Positions 62,609 through 64,000 of a DNA stretch of 64,000 bases are shown piece after piece. The notes under the pieces are model-generated. The model did not search any database and was not told the DNA's origin. It saw only the letters and a program-made list of their open reading frames with translations. The translations under genes and the position numbers were made by a program. The stretch covers positions 992,001-1,056,000 of the forward strand of contig NZ_CP048113.1 of assembly GCF_010093065.1 (NCBI RefSeq). Reading direction: 5' to 3'. The stretch's first letter is position 1. Every line of letters starts with the position of its first letter. This stretch comes from Chitinophaga agri. GTDB taxonomy: Bacteria > Bacteroidota > Bacteroidia > Chitinophagales > Chitinophagaceae.

Positions 62609-64000
62609 ATGAAAAACCCGATCTTATTGTTTCTGTTCCTTCTTTCTTGCGTCACCGGCCATGCACAGGTCCCCTGGTTATACGTAGACGGTAACCGGAT
62701 CAAAGACTCCAGTGGTAACAATGTCACCCTGAGAGGTGTGTCCATCCTGGCCCCGGAACATAATAATGAATGTACGACCTGCGCCAGCAAACCTATCAGT
62801 GAAATGCTGGAATGGCAGGCAGATGCCGGCAGAGGTTGGCAGTCGCGCGTTGTACGCCTCCAGGTCACGTGCGCAAAAGTAAGCGACCCCGCACAGAGCT
62901 TCGCTGATATTATAGACCCTTATGTACAGCAGGCCATTGCAAAAGGGTTGTATATCATCGTCGACCTTCACTTTGTGTCGAACTACGGATCAGGTGGCAT
63001 ACCACAGGTATTTGTGATGAATTTCTGGAAATATGTAGCGCCGAAGTATGCCAATACCCCCAACGTGCTGTTCGAAATTTATAATGAACCTATTAATCCG
63101 GATGTATGGACAACATGGAAAAGTTACATCCAGCCGGTAATAGATACGATCAGGACAGTAGCGCCAAGGAACATCATCCTGGTAGGTGGCCCCCAATGGA
63201 GTACAAGAGTGAACAGTGCCGCCGCCAACCCTATGACAGGCGGCAATCTGGTGTATGTATATCATATTTATCCCAATCAGGGAGCCGCCACAACGGCTAA
63301 CCTGAATACAAGGTTTGGTACAGCTGCACAAACGATTCCCGTGATGGTAACTGAATTCGGCTGGAATGATAACAGTGATTATTCAGATGGGGTAACACGC
63401 GGTACGACCACCGGCTGGGGTACACCTTTCAGGACTTACCTGGATGCGCATCCTGAGATCGGCTGGACGGGGTATATCTTCGATAACTTCTGGAAACCTC
63501 AGTATTTTGACTGGAACTGGAACCTGATGAGTGGAGAGAACCAGGGGCAGTTTATGCAACAATGGTTTGCCGGTAAGAAAAATGACGGACAGCCCGAAGC
63601 CGTACAATTAAGCGCCTACCCTGTCTCGCCAACTGCGATTAACCTGACATGGCCAGCTGATTCAACAGGTGTCCTGAAGCGTGCTACGATTAGCGGCGGC
63701 CCTTATACGGTCATTGATTCTCTCACTGCTACTAATTATTCCGATACGGGCTTAACCGCCAATACGACCTATTATTATGCGATCAATGATGGTCCGGAAA
63801 TAGCTGCTACGACAGACCCCAACGGATATGCCCCTGATGTGCCGATGTACCTGACAAGCATCGCCGGCAATGCGGCTATTGAATTGAACTGGTGGAAAAA
63901 TGCAGTAGGTGCCACCAGTTATAATGTTTACAGGTCTACGGCAGCAATGGGGCCCTACACGCTGATGGCAACAGGTATTACGGGCACCACCTATACGGAT
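62609..64000 (+). CDS. Secreted GH5 family cellulase/endoglucanase with FN3 domains (3' end cut)
   Basis: The frame runs from the ATG at 62609 to the window edge (464 codons). A signal peptide (cleavage near GHAQV) precedes a GH5 TIM barrel at about 25-330: LRGVSI, IIVDLHF, the acid/base E160 in FEIYNEP and the nucleophile E249 in VTEFGW. Fibronectin type III-like modules begin at about 335 (LSAYPVSPTAINLTWPAD) and 415 (ITSIAGNAAIELNWWKN-like). It probably hydrolyses beta-1,4-glucans or mannans outside the cell. A type IX secretion tail would lie beyond the window. Confidence 0.92.
   Translation, partial: MKNPILLFLFLLSCVTGHAQVPWLYVDGNRIKDSSGNNVTLRGVSILAPEHNNECTTCASKPISEMLEWQADAGRGWQSRVVRLQVTCAKVSDPAQSFADIIDPYVQQAIAKGLYIIVDLHFVSNYGSGGIPQVFVMNFWKYVAPKYANTPNVLFEIYNEPINPDVWTTWKSYIQPVIDTIRTVAPRNIILVGGPQWSTRVNSAAANPMTGGNLVYVYHIYPNQGAATTANLNTRFGTAAQTIPVMVTEFGWNDNSDYSDGVTRGTTTGWGTPFRTYLDAHPEIGWTGYIFDNFWKPQYFDWNWNLMSGENQGQFMQQWFAGKKNDGQPEAVQLSAYPVSPTAINLTWPADSTGVLKRATISGGPYTVIDSLTATNYSDTGLTANTTYYYAINDGPEIAATTDPNGYAPDVPMYLTSIAGNAAIELNWWKNAVGATSYNVYRSTAAMGPYTLMATGITGTTYTD

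Noticed and set aside
1..64000. Search for tRNA, rRNA, insertion sequences and CRISPR arrays
   Set aside because: No cloverleaf-like sequence, transposase motif, IS-type end pair with a transposase, or regular repeat-spacer array was recognised by eye.

Overview
The window looks like chromosomal DNA of a Chitinophaga-like member of the Bacteroidota (Chitinophagaceae). The signs are GLPGLI/outer-membrane-barrel pairs, TonB-dependent receptors with surface lipoproteins, STN/CarboxypepD-type proteins, LytTR regulators, absence of clear Shine-Dalgarno sequences, TTTG-N19-21-TAnnTTTG promoter-like elements, and class I terpene synthases. This assignment is inferred from gene content only. I found no insertion sequence, tRNA, rRNA or CRISPR array.

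Layout. 1-6.2 kb: the N-terminal part of a TPR histidine kinase, a SelW-like/BamA-like pair, an outer-membrane barrel, an FMN reductase, and a gene-poor stretch holding a small tandem-repeat ORF and a broken LytTR gene. 6.2-11.7 kb (minus): a two-component system (kinase, OmpR-type regulator) followed by a TonB-receptor-like barrel and a GLPGLI protein. 11.7-13.7 kb: a YhcH protein and a DoxX/polysaccharide-deacetylase pair.

13.8-20.7 kb is the most notable locus. A 1072-aa WGR+HEAT protein and a SWIM zinc-finger protein lie directly upstream of a non-coding segment with all the architectural marks of a retron msr-msd (complementary a1/a2 ends, two hairpins with UUU loops, a 26-bp msd stem). 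A reverse transcriptase carrying the retron NAxxH and VTG motifs and a YADD active site follows. I read it as a four-component retron: ncRNA, RT and two accessory proteins, probably an anti-phage system.

20.8-33.4 kb: a small lipoprotein, a cytochrome P450, and two copies of an unusual pairing, a membrane hybrid histidine kinase next to a class I terpene synthase (one pair convergent, one codirectional). Between the copies lie a secreted protein of unknown function and an M1 aminopeptidase. 33.7-35.3 kb: an actin-like ATPase whose phosphate-1 motif sits at the C-terminus (apparent circular permutation), followed by a bactofilin. 35.4-38.2 kb: an Old Yellow Enzyme, a cold-shock protein and a GH20-like hydrolase. 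38.2-44.1 kb (minus): a cobalamin riboswitch controlling two beta-propeller surface lipoproteins (BtuG-like), a BtuB-like receptor and a further surface lipoprotein. 44.2-48.1 kb: an STN/solenoid-repeat outer-membrane protein and the aguB-aguA agmatine-to-putrescine operon.

48.2-57.2 kb is accessory in character and AT-rich from about 50.2 kb: small hypothetical genes, gene remnants, a lone LytTR regulator, a membrane/secreted hypothetical pair, and an overlapping pair of DUF262 proteins (the first with a DUF1524/HNH-like end) that resembles a GmrSD-type defence module. 57.3-64 kb: an MpaB-like oxygenase, pirin, a TRIC channel, an alpha/beta hydrolase, small hypotheticals, and the start of a secreted GH5 cellulase with FN3 domains that runs off the window end.
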